DNA from: an uncultured Saprospiraceae bacterium
GTDB taxonomy: Bacteria; Bacteroidota; Bacteroidia; Chitinophagales; Saprospiraceae
Reading direction: 5' to 3'
Assembly (NCBI GenBank): GCA_938045585.1
Contig: CALIAU010000015.1
Coordinates: forward strand, 1 to 64,000
DNA: 64,000 nt
The first letter of the stretch is position 1. Every line of letters begins with the position of its first letter. Of the stretch, positions 7,327-15,062 are shown piece by piece. Made by a program: the position numbers and the translations under genes. The notes below the pieces were generated by a model. The model did not search any database. It was not told where the DNA came from and saw nothing but the letters and a program-made list of their open reading frames with translations.

Positions 7327-7440
7327 TTTGGGCGTGCCCTATATCTTTACAGATATAGGTCGTTCCCTTCTAGGCTCGCCATTCGGCTCGGTCTCCTTCA
7401 GAGACCACACTTCGTGTGCCTGCCAGGCAACTCACGCGGG
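7327..7440 (+). repeat. Hairpin-rich 3' element A, TTTGGGCG type
   Basis: It begins TTTGGGCGTGCCC eight bases after the DUF721 stop. A perfect 9-bp hairpin follows (CCTATATCT 7338-7346 with AGATATAGG 7351-7359), then GGTCG. Next is a TTCGGCTCGGTCTC segment whose GGTCTC (7390-7395) pairs with GAGACC (7401-7406), and a small CACAC/GTGTG hairpin. The same modules in the same order occur at 50321-50447. Related elements follow the genes ending at 28179 and 44396. It leads directly into the tandem array at 7433. Confidence 0.65.
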
Positions 7441-7521
7441 ACGCAACGGACACGACGGACGCAACGGACACAACGGACGCAACGGACATAACGGACGCAA
7501 CGGACACAACAGAAGCAACGG
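7433..7521 (+). repeat. Nine-copy 9-bp tandem array, left arm
   Basis: From 7441 there are nine consecutive 9-mers, mostly alternating ACGCAACGG with ACACAACGG or ACATAACGG, giving an 18-bp higher-order unit. The same unit occurs in opposite orientation in the right-hand array at 7.8-8.3 kb. The region 7319-8304 (986 bases) has no credible gene. Open frames persist across it because the period is a multiple of three. Confidence 0.9.
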
Positions 7522-7703
7522 CTATCATTGTGCGTATGCAGGTAGGATAGTGCATAACTTTGAGAAGTAAACTTATTGGACAATTTTTGGCCAAAGAACA
7601 ATATGATGTATGTAGAGTGATGGGCTATAAGAGGAGAGTGGCTAGGCCAGTGAATTTTTAAAAAAACTTTCGGTGTTTTGTTCGACCTAAAATTAATACC
7701 TCC

Positions 7704-7723
7704 CAATGGGTCATGACCCATTG
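7704..7723. repeat. Perfect 20-bp palindrome
   Basis: CAATGGGTCATGACCCATTG is its own reverse complement with no central spacer. It lies in the middle of the convergent intergenic region between the two inverted 9-bp arrays. It could be a dimeric protein-binding site or a cruciform; nothing nearby says which. Confidence 0.75.
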
Positions 7724-7793
7724 AAACGCAATTGCTTCTTTATCCCTTTTAAATCTTTATTGAAACGTGCTCTTGCAACTCTTGATTCGTTCT

Positions 7794-8299
7794 AGTCCGC
7801 TTCATCTTTTCGACCTTCCTCAGTACACGTCGCTCTCTTCTATCCGTTCGTCCGTTCGTCTGTTAGTCCTTGAACAGGCCGCTCTCTTCCGTCCGCTTCG
7901 TCCGCTCCGTCCGCTTCGTCCGCTCCGTCCGTTGAGTCCGTTGCGTCCTTCCTCCGAACACGTCGCTCTCTTCTATCCGTTCGTCCGTTAGTCTGTTAGT
8001 CCTTGAACACGCCGCTCTCTTAAAGTCCGCTCCGTCCGTTGAGTCCGTTGAGTCCGTTGAGTCCGCTCCGTCCTTCCTCCGAACACGCCGCTCTCTTCCA
8101 TCCGTTCGTCCGTTCGTCCTCACTCCGAACACGCCGCTCTCTTAAAGTCCGCTCCGTCCGCTCCGTCCGTTGAGTCCGTTGAGTCCGTTGAGTCCGTTGA
8201 GTCCGTTGAGTCCGCTCCGTCCTCCCTCCGAACACGCCACTCTCTTCCGTCCGCTATGTCCGTTGCGTCCGTTGCGTCCGCTCCGTCCGCTCCGTCCCT
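7794..8299 (-). repeat. Composite tandem array: seven constant blocks with 9-mer runs
   Basis: On the plus strand a constant block, GAACACGCCGCTCTCTT with small variants, recurs at 7823, 7872, 7956, 8005, 8081, 8127 and 8230. The intervals are 49, 84, 49, 76, 46 and 103 bases. They are filled by runs of 9-mers such as TCCGTTGAG, TCCGCTCCG and TCCGTTCGT. The array ends six bases past the S8 protease stop. Read on the minus strand, that is downstream from the protease gene, the 9-mers become GGACGCAAC or GGACTCAAC, the same strand sense that follows the DUF721 gene on the left. The apparent proteins (STD, RTQ or LNG repeats) are by-products of the period. Confidence 0.9.
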
Positions 8300-8304
8300 C
8301 AAAA

Positions 8305-9981
8305 CTACGCCGACGTTTTCTTCTTCTTAATTTTCTTCTTACCCTTCGTTACACTTGCTTTCTTAATTGCATTGTAAAGATTGACAACACCACCTGTTTT
8401 AGAGAGGCTAGAGAAGGGTACAAGTTCGTCTGTAGTGCCAGGCTTAGTCACCATCTGATCAATCTTGATAGTGGTAGACTCAAGGATTTCTTTTACCTGC
8501 TTAGCTTTAAGCGTTGGGAAGTATGATCTTAAAACAGCAGCCATACCAGCGACAATAGGTGATGCCATAGAGGTACCCTGTAGTCGCGCATAATTATCAT
8601 CGGGGAGGGTAGCATAGATTTGCATACCTGGTGAAAAAAGATCTACATTGTTTTGTCCGTAATTAGAGAAGGGCGCTACCATGCCTTCTTTAGGCATGAA
8701 TGAAAGTGCACCTACTTCTATCCAAGTTTCACAATGTTTCTTTTTCCAAAACCACCATCCACTAGGCTTGTCATATTTATCATTTGGATAGTTTTCTGCA
8801 CTATCATTATCTTGGCTACCGTTTCCGGCTGCATGCACAAGAAGCACATCATTTTTTGCTGCGTATTTAATGGCATCGTCCACCACTTCTTTATCCCAAG
8901 AATGACCTTTACCGAAACTCATGTTAATTATGGAAGCACCATTATCAACTGCATAGCGAATTGCATTCGCTACATCCTTATCACGTTCATCTCCATCTGG
9001 CACACAACGCACAGACATCAACTGTACATTCTTAGCAATACCATTCCCACCTAGACCATTGTTGCGCAGGGCGCCTACAATACCACCAACATGGGTGCCA
9101 TGTAAAGCATCAGGTCCTTCGTAATGATTGTTTCCGTAATACATCTCCTGACTATTTGCATAGTTATCTCCTACGATCTCTTTTCTACTATCATAATCAG
9201 GATTATATGCATAATTTAATTTTACCGACTGTGCATCAATCTCTTGGTCTAGATCAGCATTTATTACTTCTAGAAGACTATCGATTTGGAAGTCTTCATC
9301 CGTGCTTTGATAGATGTCCATCATGATGTTTTTACCAAGCATCACAAGTTGGTCATCGCTGCTCACATTGTTTACAGATTCTTTAGTTAATATCTTACTA
9401 TCGAGATGGGTTGCTAAGGCAGTGATAGATAAGTTGTATGCTTCCTTTGCCTGCAAAACTTGATCAAGGGAAGCTTGCGCAGATTCTCGTTTACCTTCTA
9501 CCTCTTCTTTGTACTTTAAGTACTTTGAGTATTCTTTCTTATCATCCTTAGAAAGCTGCATAGCATCTTCTATCTGATCATACTTAGGTTTCAATTTTGC
9601 ATATAGACGGGTTACTTCATAAGTTTCATGATTTACATCTCCCTTCGCTCCTCCTATAAAGTTCCAACCATGTATATCATCAATGTATCCATTCTTATCA
9701 TCGTCAATTCCGTTTCCAGGAATTTCATCTACGTTTACCCAAATATTATCTTCAAGATCCTGGTGCTCTACATCTATCCCAGAATCTAATATTGCTACTA
9801 TAACAGGAACGGAGGGCCTGTCTTTTAATAACTCATTATATGCTTTGTCTGAGGAAACGCCCTGATAGCCATCTACAGTTTTATCCATATGGAACCAGTT
9901 CTCTGGTGGTGCAAATTGTCCATAAGCGGTAAATACAAATAAGAAGGAAAGGGATAATACTGTAGCAATTTTTAATCTCAT
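8305..9981 (-). CDS. Secreted S8-family (subtilisin-like) serine protease
   Basis: The 558-residue protein has a signal peptide (residues 1-21, ending AYGQ). The complete catalytic set of the S8 family is visible: D66 in VAILDSGID, H294 in LHGTHVGG, N387 in AAGNG and S471 in GTSMASP. Between the Asp and His blocks there is a ~180-residue, charged, mainly helical insert (about 110-290), much longer than in classical subtilisins. The C-terminus is a Lys-rich tail (KGKKKIKKKK). I see no C-terminal type IX secretion domain, so it is probably periplasmic or membrane-associated. The gene converges on recF-DUF721 across the repeat region. Confidence 0.93.
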   Translation of the reverse strand: MRLKIATVLSLSFLFVFTAYGQFAPPENWFHMDKTVDGYQGVSSDKAYNELLKDRPSVPVIVAILDSGIDVEHQDLEDNIWVNVDEIPGNGIDDDKNGYIDDIHGWNFIGGAKGDVNHETYEVTRLYAKLKPKYDQIEDAMQLSKDDKKEYSKYLKYKEEVEGKRESAQASLDQVLQAKEAYNLSITALATHLDSKILTKESVNNVSSDDQLVMLGKNIMMDIYQSTDEDFQIDSLLEVINADLDQEIDAQSVKLNYAYNPDYDSRKEIVGDNYANSQEMYYGNNHYEGPDALHGTHVGGIVGALRNNGLGGNGIAKNVQLMSVRCVPDGDERDKDVANAIRYAVDNGASIINMSFGKGHSWDKEVVDDAIKYAAKNDVLLVHAAGNGSQDNDSAENYPNDKYDKPSGWWFWKKKHCETWIEVGALSFMPKEGMVAPFSNYGQNNVDLFSPGMQIYATLPDDNYARLQGTSMASPIVAGMAAVLRSYFPTLKAKQVKEILESTTIKIDQMVTKPGTTDELVPFSSLSKTGGVVNLYNAIKKASVTKGKKKIKKKKTSA

Positions 9982-10028
9982 GAGATACTTTATTTAAATA
10001 TGTACGTCTATATGACGAGGAAAGTTGT

Positions 10029-10036
10029 CAAAGTTA
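10029..10036 (-). promoter_or_regulatory. -7 box of the S8 protease gene
   Basis: The minus strand reads TAACTTTG, matching TAnnTTTG, 47 bases upstream of the protease start. Confidence 0.5.
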
Positions 10037-10129
10037 CCAGAATTAAGAATATCTTAGCACTAATTCCCCACCATCCTGAGATAGATTTTCCCAATTACAT
10101 ATATAATTTATAGTAATATTTGCGTTACA

Positions 10130-11023
10130 ATGAAAAATAGAATGAGAATACTGGTTTTTATAGCATTTGTTTTAGCTGGTTTAAATGTACAAGCACAAAA
10201 TTCACAAATCGGAATTGGTTTTGGAGGAACTACCTATGCAGGAGATCTGGATGCACCTAATGTTTTTGATAAGGTTGGATTAACTAAAGGAGCCTTTCAA
10301 ATCAACTTTTCCTATTTCTTGAATCCCAATATGAATTTGCGTATTAATGCCTTATTTGGAGGATTAGAAGGAGATGATGCACGATCTACCAAGGAATGGC
10401 AATTAGAAAGAAATCTAAGTTTTGAAAGTTCGCTTTCTGAATATAGTCTTGCCTTTGAATACAATGTTTTTGATATCTTCTCCAGTAGGGCAAAAAGGAG
10501 ATTTACGCCCTATGTAACGCTAGGTGTTGGCTTATTTAATTTCAATCCACAGGCAACATATCTAGATCCTGACGGGACAAGTAAAACTGTAGAGTTACAG
10601 CCTTTAGGGACTGAGGGACAGGGAATTGTAGGTTATGCAGCACCCTATAGTCTTACAGCAGTAGCCATTCCATTTGGTGGCGGAATCCGCTATGCCTTAT
10701 CTGAAAACCTAACTATATCACTGGAATTAAATTCTAGATATACATTTACAGATTATATCGATGATGTCAGTACCCTATATCCTAATCGCGATGATTTATT
10801 AAGTAAGGGAGACGTCGGTGTTATTTCACTCTATGTATCCAATCAAATCGATGAAGCCTTAGGATTACCTCAGAATGATATTTCTGTGGATAGAAGTGGT
10901 GGCGTAAGAGGCGATGATACCAGTAAGGATTATTACTTTAGTGGTATGATTAATATTGCCTACAGACTAAACGGAGGACTGTTCAGCAGAGGAAGTGGAG
11001 CTATGGGCTGCCCTAGTTTCTAA
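10130..11023 (+). CDS. DUF6089-type outer-membrane beta-barrel protein
   Basis: A signal peptide (residues 1-22, ending VQAQ) precedes a 275-residue barrel-like sequence that starts SQIGIGFGGTTYAGDLD. This opening is typical of the DUF6089 family of Bacteroidota outer-membrane proteins. Alternating hydrophobic strands run through the centre (YVTLGVGLFNF, GGGIRYALSENLTISLELNSRYTFTDY). The protein ends in phenylalanine (CPSF), as many outer-membrane barrels do. The function of the family is not known to me. It lies six bases upstream of recQ and may share its transcript. Confidence 0.8.
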   Translation: MKNRMRILVFIAFVLAGLNVQAQNSQIGIGFGGTTYAGDLDAPNVFDKVGLTKGAFQINFSYFLNPNMNLRINALFGGLEGDDARSTKEWQLERNLSFESSLSEYSLAFEYNVFDIFSSRAKRRFTPYVTLGVGLFNFNPQATYLDPDGTSKTVELQPLGTEGQGIVGYAAPYSLTAVAIPFGGGIRYALSENLTISLELNSRYTFTDYIDDVSTLYPNRDDLLSKGDVGVISLYVSNQIDEALGLPQNDISVDRSGGVRGDDTSKDYYFSGMINIAYRLNGGLFSRGSGAMGCPSF

Positions 11024-11029
11024 TTTCTA

Positions 11030-12925
11030 TTGGTATTGAACAAACTCGAAGAACTACTTTATAAACATTTTGCTTACAAGTCTTTTCGACCTTTACAAAA
11101 GGAGGTTATAGAGGATCTATTAGAAGCTAAAGATACGCTTGCACTATTCCCAACAGGAAGCGGAAAATCTCTCTTGTATCAAATAGCTGGTATTGCACTA
11201 CCCGGATTAACAGTTGTCATTTCTCCCTTATTATCGCTTATGAAGGATCAATTAGATTCTGTTAGAAAGGCGGGAATGATAGGAGATACAATCAATTCAG
11301 AAAAAACAGAAGACGAAATTGTACAGGTATTTAATAATATCAAATATGGAAACACAAAATTCATATTTGTTTCACCGGAACGCTTTGAATCAGATCTGTT
11401 TTTAAAACTGTTAGGGCAAACAGATGTTTCTCTTTTCGCTATAGATGAGGCTCACTGTATTTCTATGTGGGGGCATGATTTCAGACCTGCCTATCTCAAT
11501 TTATCTCTACTTAAAAGAGAGTATCCCAGAGTGCCAATCTTGGCTCTGACAGCGACAGCTACACAGTATGTAAAGGAAGACATTCTTAAAACACTCGGTA
11601 TTCCCAAAGCTAAGACTTACCAAAAGAGTTTTGCAAGAGATAATATTGAAATCCAAGCGTATAATATCGATAACAAGAAAAAAGAAATTGTCTCTTTGCT
11701 TGGACGCCATCTTGGTGATAGCACAATAGTGTATTGTAGAACGCGTAGACAGGTAGAAGAAACTACATACCTACTTAATCAAAACAATATACCTGCTCAA
11801 TTTTATCATGCGGGATTAAACAACAAAGATCGTAAGAAAAGACAGGATGCCTGGTTTGCAGACAAATTCCGCTGTATGGTTTCAACGAATGCCTTTGGAA
11901 TGGGAATTGATAAATCCAATGTCCGTTTGGTTGTACATTATGAGATGCCAGGTTCCTTAGAAAACTACTATCAAGAAATTGGCCGGGCAGGACGTGATGG
12001 AGTCTTAAGTAAGGCAGTTTTGCTTTATAATAATTCAGATATTCTCGCCTTACGAAAACGAACTAAGAAAACATTTCCTGAAGAAGCGATAGTAAAAAGC
12101 TTCTATAAAAAATTGATGCACTATCTCAAGATAGCCTATGAAGAAGGAGAAGGACTCATTAGACCATTTACCTTTCATTCCTTTTGTAAGGCATCTGAAA
12201 CTTCCGTCAGTCAGGCCTATTATGCCTTAAAAGTATTGGAAGACGATGGATGGATTCGTTTTTCTGAAAACTTACGCAATATTTCGACTGTACGTATTTT
12301 CTTAGACAGAAAACAATTAGAATATAGCTTAGAAGAAGGCTCTATAAATTCAGAGGTATTATCCAGCTTACTGCGCAGTTATGAAGGCTTGTTTTTTTCG
12401 AATGTCCGTATTGAAGAAACATTTATTGCGAATAAATTGGGCCTAAGCTTAGATCAAACAAAATTGGCCTTACAAAAATTAGATGCACGCAATTTAATCA
12501 GCTATCGAGAATATAAAGAGGGACCACAAATCCAAATTTTAAAACCACGTGTACGTCAGGAGTTTTTCAGCATCGATAAAAAGCGATATGCCGCTAAACA
12601 GATAGAGGTAGAAAGAAAGCAGAATAGCATAATTAAATTCATTGAAGAGGAGGATACTTGTAGACAAAAACGGATCTTGGCATACTTTGATGAACATGAC
12701 TACACACGTTGTGGTATTTGTGATAACTGTAAGCGTAAAGGGCACGATGCACAAACACTGAAAGAAAAGCTCTGGAAATATATTTCGAAAAATGAACCAA
12801 GTATTTTTGATCTTGTGCAGCAGTTTGGAGAAGAACATAAAACGTCAATTCTTCAATATGTCAAAGAGTGGGAAGACTTGGATCGAGTTTCAATTACTAA
12901 GGATAAAAGAATACAATTACATTGA
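11030..12925 (+). CDS. recQ: RecQ-family ATP-dependent DNA helicase
   Basis: RecQ unwinds DNA 3' to 5' in recombination and repair. The 631 residues show Walker A TGSGKS (42-47), the DEAH box in IDEAHCISMWGHDFRP (138-153), SALTAT-like ALTATAT, QIGRAGRDG-like QEIGRAGRDG, and a zinc-binding region with C..C.IC..C spacing (CRQKRILAYF, then CGICDNC). The C-terminal ~60 residues are winged-helix-like; a classical HRDC domain is not evident. The start is TTG at 11030 or 11036. The stop codon overlaps the TTG start of the next gene by four bases (TTGA). Confidence 0.92.
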   Translation: MVLNKLEELLYKHFAYKSFRPLQKEVIEDLLEAKDTLALFPTGSGKSLLYQIAGIALPGLTVVISPLLSLMKDQLDSVRKAGMIGDTINSEKTEDEIVQVFNNIKYGNTKFIFVSPERFESDLFLKLLGQTDVSLFAIDEAHCISMWGHDFRPAYLNLSLLKREYPRVPILALTATATQYVKEDILKTLGIPKAKTYQKSFARDNIEIQAYNIDNKKKEIVSLLGRHLGDSTIVYCRTRRQVEETTYLLNQNNIPAQFYHAGLNNKDRKKRQDAWFADKFRCMVSTNAFGMGIDKSNVRLVVHYEMPGSLENYYQEIGRAGRDGVLSKAVLLYNNSDILALRKRTKKTFPEEAIVKSFYKKLMHYLKIAYEEGEGLIRPFTFHSFCKASETSVSQAYYALKVLEDDGWIRFSENLRNISTVRIFLDRKQLEYSLEEGSINSEVLSSLLRSYEGLFFSNVRIEETFIANKLGLSLDQTKLALQKLDARNLISYREYKEGPQIQILKPRVRQEFFSIDKKRYAAKQIEVERKQNSIIKFIEEEDTCRQKRILAYFDEHDYTRCGICDNCKRKGHDAQTLKEKLWKYISKNEPSIFDLVQQFGEEHKTSILQYVKEWEDLDRVSITKDKRIQLH

Positions 12926-14022
12926 CCTACGATAAAAATCATATTCTATTTATTTCTACTAGCTATGCGGAGTATGACAGACGTATGCAACGTATTATTC
13001 AGACCTTGATTCATGCTGGATATAAGGTCAGTTGGATTGCACGTTCAAAAGACTTTCACGTTGAAATAGACCAACTTAATTATATTCCCATTTCCACACG
13101 TGCAAAGTCAGGCTTTATGTTTTACGCTCAGTTTAATATCAAAGCCCAAAAATTGGCCTTACAATCCGATGCAGGAATAATAAGTGCTGTGGACCTGGAT
13201 ACGATTATGGCAGGAAGCTGGGCACTGAGAGAGGGCAGACGACTCGTCTTTGATTCCCATGAATACTTTACCGAGGTTCCCGAATTGAAAGGCAGAAATC
13301 TAGTTAAAAATTATTGGGGCAGACTGGGGAGAAAATATATTCCAAGAGCGAGAAAGGCCTACACAGTAAATCATTCGTTGGCAAGAATTTTAGAACAACT
13401 TTATAGAAGGAAATTTGAAGTAGTGCGTAATGTCCCATTTGCGGAAGTCAAGACAAAAGCAAACAGCTATAGTGCTAAAAAGACGATATCCTATGTTGGT
13501 GTTTTAAATATCGGTAGAGGCCTGCATCAGATTCTAGATGCCATGGTAGAATTAAGTCCAGAATATCATCTACAATTGATAGGTGACGGAGATATTACAC
13601 AGCATTTAAAAGCACGAGTGCAAGAACTGAAGCTAGAAGATCGTGTACACTTTCTTGGCTATGTCGCTCCGGAAAAAATCAACGCCCTCTTAGCCGCATC
13701 CTGGTGTGGAATTAATCTTTTAGATTCTACCTCCCTGAATTATTATTATTCCTTGGCGAATAAATACTTTGACTACATACATGCTGGCTGCCCTCAGATA
13801 TGTATGTCGTTTCCAGAATACAAGTTTTTGAATACACAATATGAAACTGCAGTATTGGTGGATAATTTAGAACCCCAGTCCATACAGCGTGCCATAGAAA
13901 AATTGGGCCGTACGAACACCTACAAGGCAATACAAGAAGAATGCGAAAAGGCAAGAGAAGAGTATACTTGGGAAAAGGAAGAGGAACAATTGCTGTCTAT
14001 TTATAAACAGGTATTCTCATGA
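12922..14022 (+). CDS. Glycosyltransferase (GT-B, GT4-like)
   Basis: The 366-residue cytoplasmic protein has an N-terminal Rossmann half (HILFISTSYAEYDRRMQRII, then DSHEYFTEVPEL) and a C-terminal donor-binding half. The second half contains ISYVGVLNIGRGLHQILDAM, LIGDGDI and VHFLGYVAPEKINALLAASW, which are GT4-type landmarks. It probably transfers a sugar from a nucleotide donor to a glycan or lipid, but donor and acceptor cannot be read. The TTG start overlaps the recQ stop, and its own stop overlaps the phosphoesterase ATG (ATGA). The three genes form a tightly coupled set with no obvious common pathway. Confidence 0.85.
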   Translation: MTYDKNHILFISTSYAEYDRRMQRIIQTLIHAGYKVSWIARSKDFHVEIDQLNYIPISTRAKSGFMFYAQFNIKAQKLALQSDAGIISAVDLDTIMAGSWALREGRRLVFDSHEYFTEVPELKGRNLVKNYWGRLGRKYIPRARKAYTVNHSLARILEQLYRRKFEVVRNVPFAEVKTKANSYSAKKTISYVGVLNIGRGLHQILDAMVELSPEYHLQLIGDGDITQHLKARVQELKLEDRVHFLGYVAPEKINALLAASWCGINLLDSTSLNYYYSLANKYFDYIHAGCPQICMSFPEYKFLNTQYETAVLVDNLEPQSIQRAIEKLGRTNTYKAIQEECEKAREEYTWEKEEEQLLSIYKQVFS

Positions 14023-15023
14023 AAATTCTCGCACTTTCTGATTTCTATTGGAATGCCACGGCTAAGCAAATTACTGCGAATGATTTTATGGTATTTCGAG
14101 AGACTGGTCAGCTCTTACAACGGAGTCGTTTCAAAAACTTGCTGTATTACGCTGCAATAGTAGAGAAGGAGCAACCAGATATAATACTCCTAGCTGGTGA
14201 TCTCACTGGAGATGGTAGTTGTGGGCATGGTTTTCAAAAAGCCTTCATGTATTTTTGTTTGTATCTGGAGAGTTTGGAAATTCCTTCCTTTATGGTGCAG
14301 GGTGATAATGATGTGGACGAGTTTTACGAGGAGCTAATTCCATTTATTCAAGGGATGCAATATGTAAAAGAGTGTACTGGAGAAATCTGTAAGGTAAATG
14401 GAATAAATATACTAGGACTGAATTTTCTTCAAACAAATAGAAAGTATGTCCTTAAGGAACATATAGAAAAATATAAGGACACACAAATTGATATTTTATT
14501 TACCCATACACCCTTAAAACGTCGTACGAAACTGTTTGACTTTCATGCGAAGAATATAATCACAGGCCATTTTGATAACAAACTATTTGCCTTAGAGGAT
14601 AGCTGTTTTATTTCCTTATCCAATGATTCTGATCTAATAAGTTATTGTACGATTGAAATGGAATCAGATAGTACTAATTATAGGTATTGCCTGCACAATA
14701 GTCAACAACGATTTACCGCTTGCTTAGAAGATACTATGGAGGGACTCATTAAGGATCCGCAGGCTATATTGCAAATGGGAGTTAAATCTTGGTTGCACAT
14801 AAAAAAGTTTGAGGAAATAGAGGCGCCCCATGAATGGGAGCGTAGGAATAATAATCACATTGCGATGAAATTAAAATACCTGCGTGGTCAAAAATACAAA
14901 GAAGCTGTTCGTCGTATACGCAGTCCTCAGATAAAAAAAGGAGATAAGCCTTTCGAGATACTTGGTGACAAAATAAATCCTTTCTCTAGGGTGTCAAAGA
15001 CAATGATCCTGGACTATAAATAA
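14019..15023 (+). CDS. Divergent metallophosphoesterase
   Basis: A 334-residue calcineurin-like phosphoesterase. Visible motifs are D8 in ALSDFYWN, GD in LLAGDLTGDG (60-61), GDND (95-98), the His in LFTHTPLK (~165) and GH in ITGHFDNK (~186). The usual first DxH lacks its His and the final GHxH reads GHFD, so two metal ligands are replaced. It may bind one metal or have lost activity. The last ~100 residues are basic and helical. It is translationally coupled to the preceding glycosyltransferase. The substrate is unknown. Confidence 0.75.
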   Translation: MKILALSDFYWNATAKQITANDFMVFRETGQLLQRSRFKNLLYYAAIVEKEQPDIILLAGDLTGDGSCGHGFQKAFMYFCLYLESLEIPSFMVQGDNDVDEFYEELIPFIQGMQYVKECTGEICKVNGINILGLNFLQTNRKYVLKEHIEKYKDTQIDILFTHTPLKRRTKLFDFHAKNIITGHFDNKLFALEDSCFISLSNDSDLISYCTIEMESDSTNYRYCLHNSQQRFTACLEDTMEGLIKDPQAILQMGVKSWLHIKKFEEIEAPHEWERRNNNHIAMKLKYLRGQKYKEAVRRIRSPQIKKGDKPFEILGDKINPFSRVSKTMILDYK

Positions 15024-15047
15024 TGGGCTTCAGTTCGCATGGATTCT

Positions 15048-15055
15048 TATCTTTG
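15048..15055 (+). promoter_or_regulatory. -7 box abutting the 15063 gene
   Basis: TATCTTTG matches TAnnTTTG exactly and ends only seven bases before the ATG at 15063. Transcription would therefore begin at or next to the start codon, giving a leaderless or nearly leaderless mRNA. Confidence 0.5.
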
Positions 15056-15062
15056 AAAAGTC

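Noticed and set aside
7794-8299. CRISPR-like array of repeated ~17-bp blocks at intervals of 46-103 bases
   Set aside because: The intervals are filled with tandem 9-mers and not with unique spacers, the block is shorter than CRISPR repeats, the spacing is irregular and no cas gene is near.
7863-8526. Several repetitive open frames across the 9-mer array (STD, RTQ, LNG or PLRPL repeats)
   Set aside because: A 9-bp period keeps all frames open on both strands. The frames overlap each other, none has a family match, and the plus-strand ones run into the protease gene antisense.
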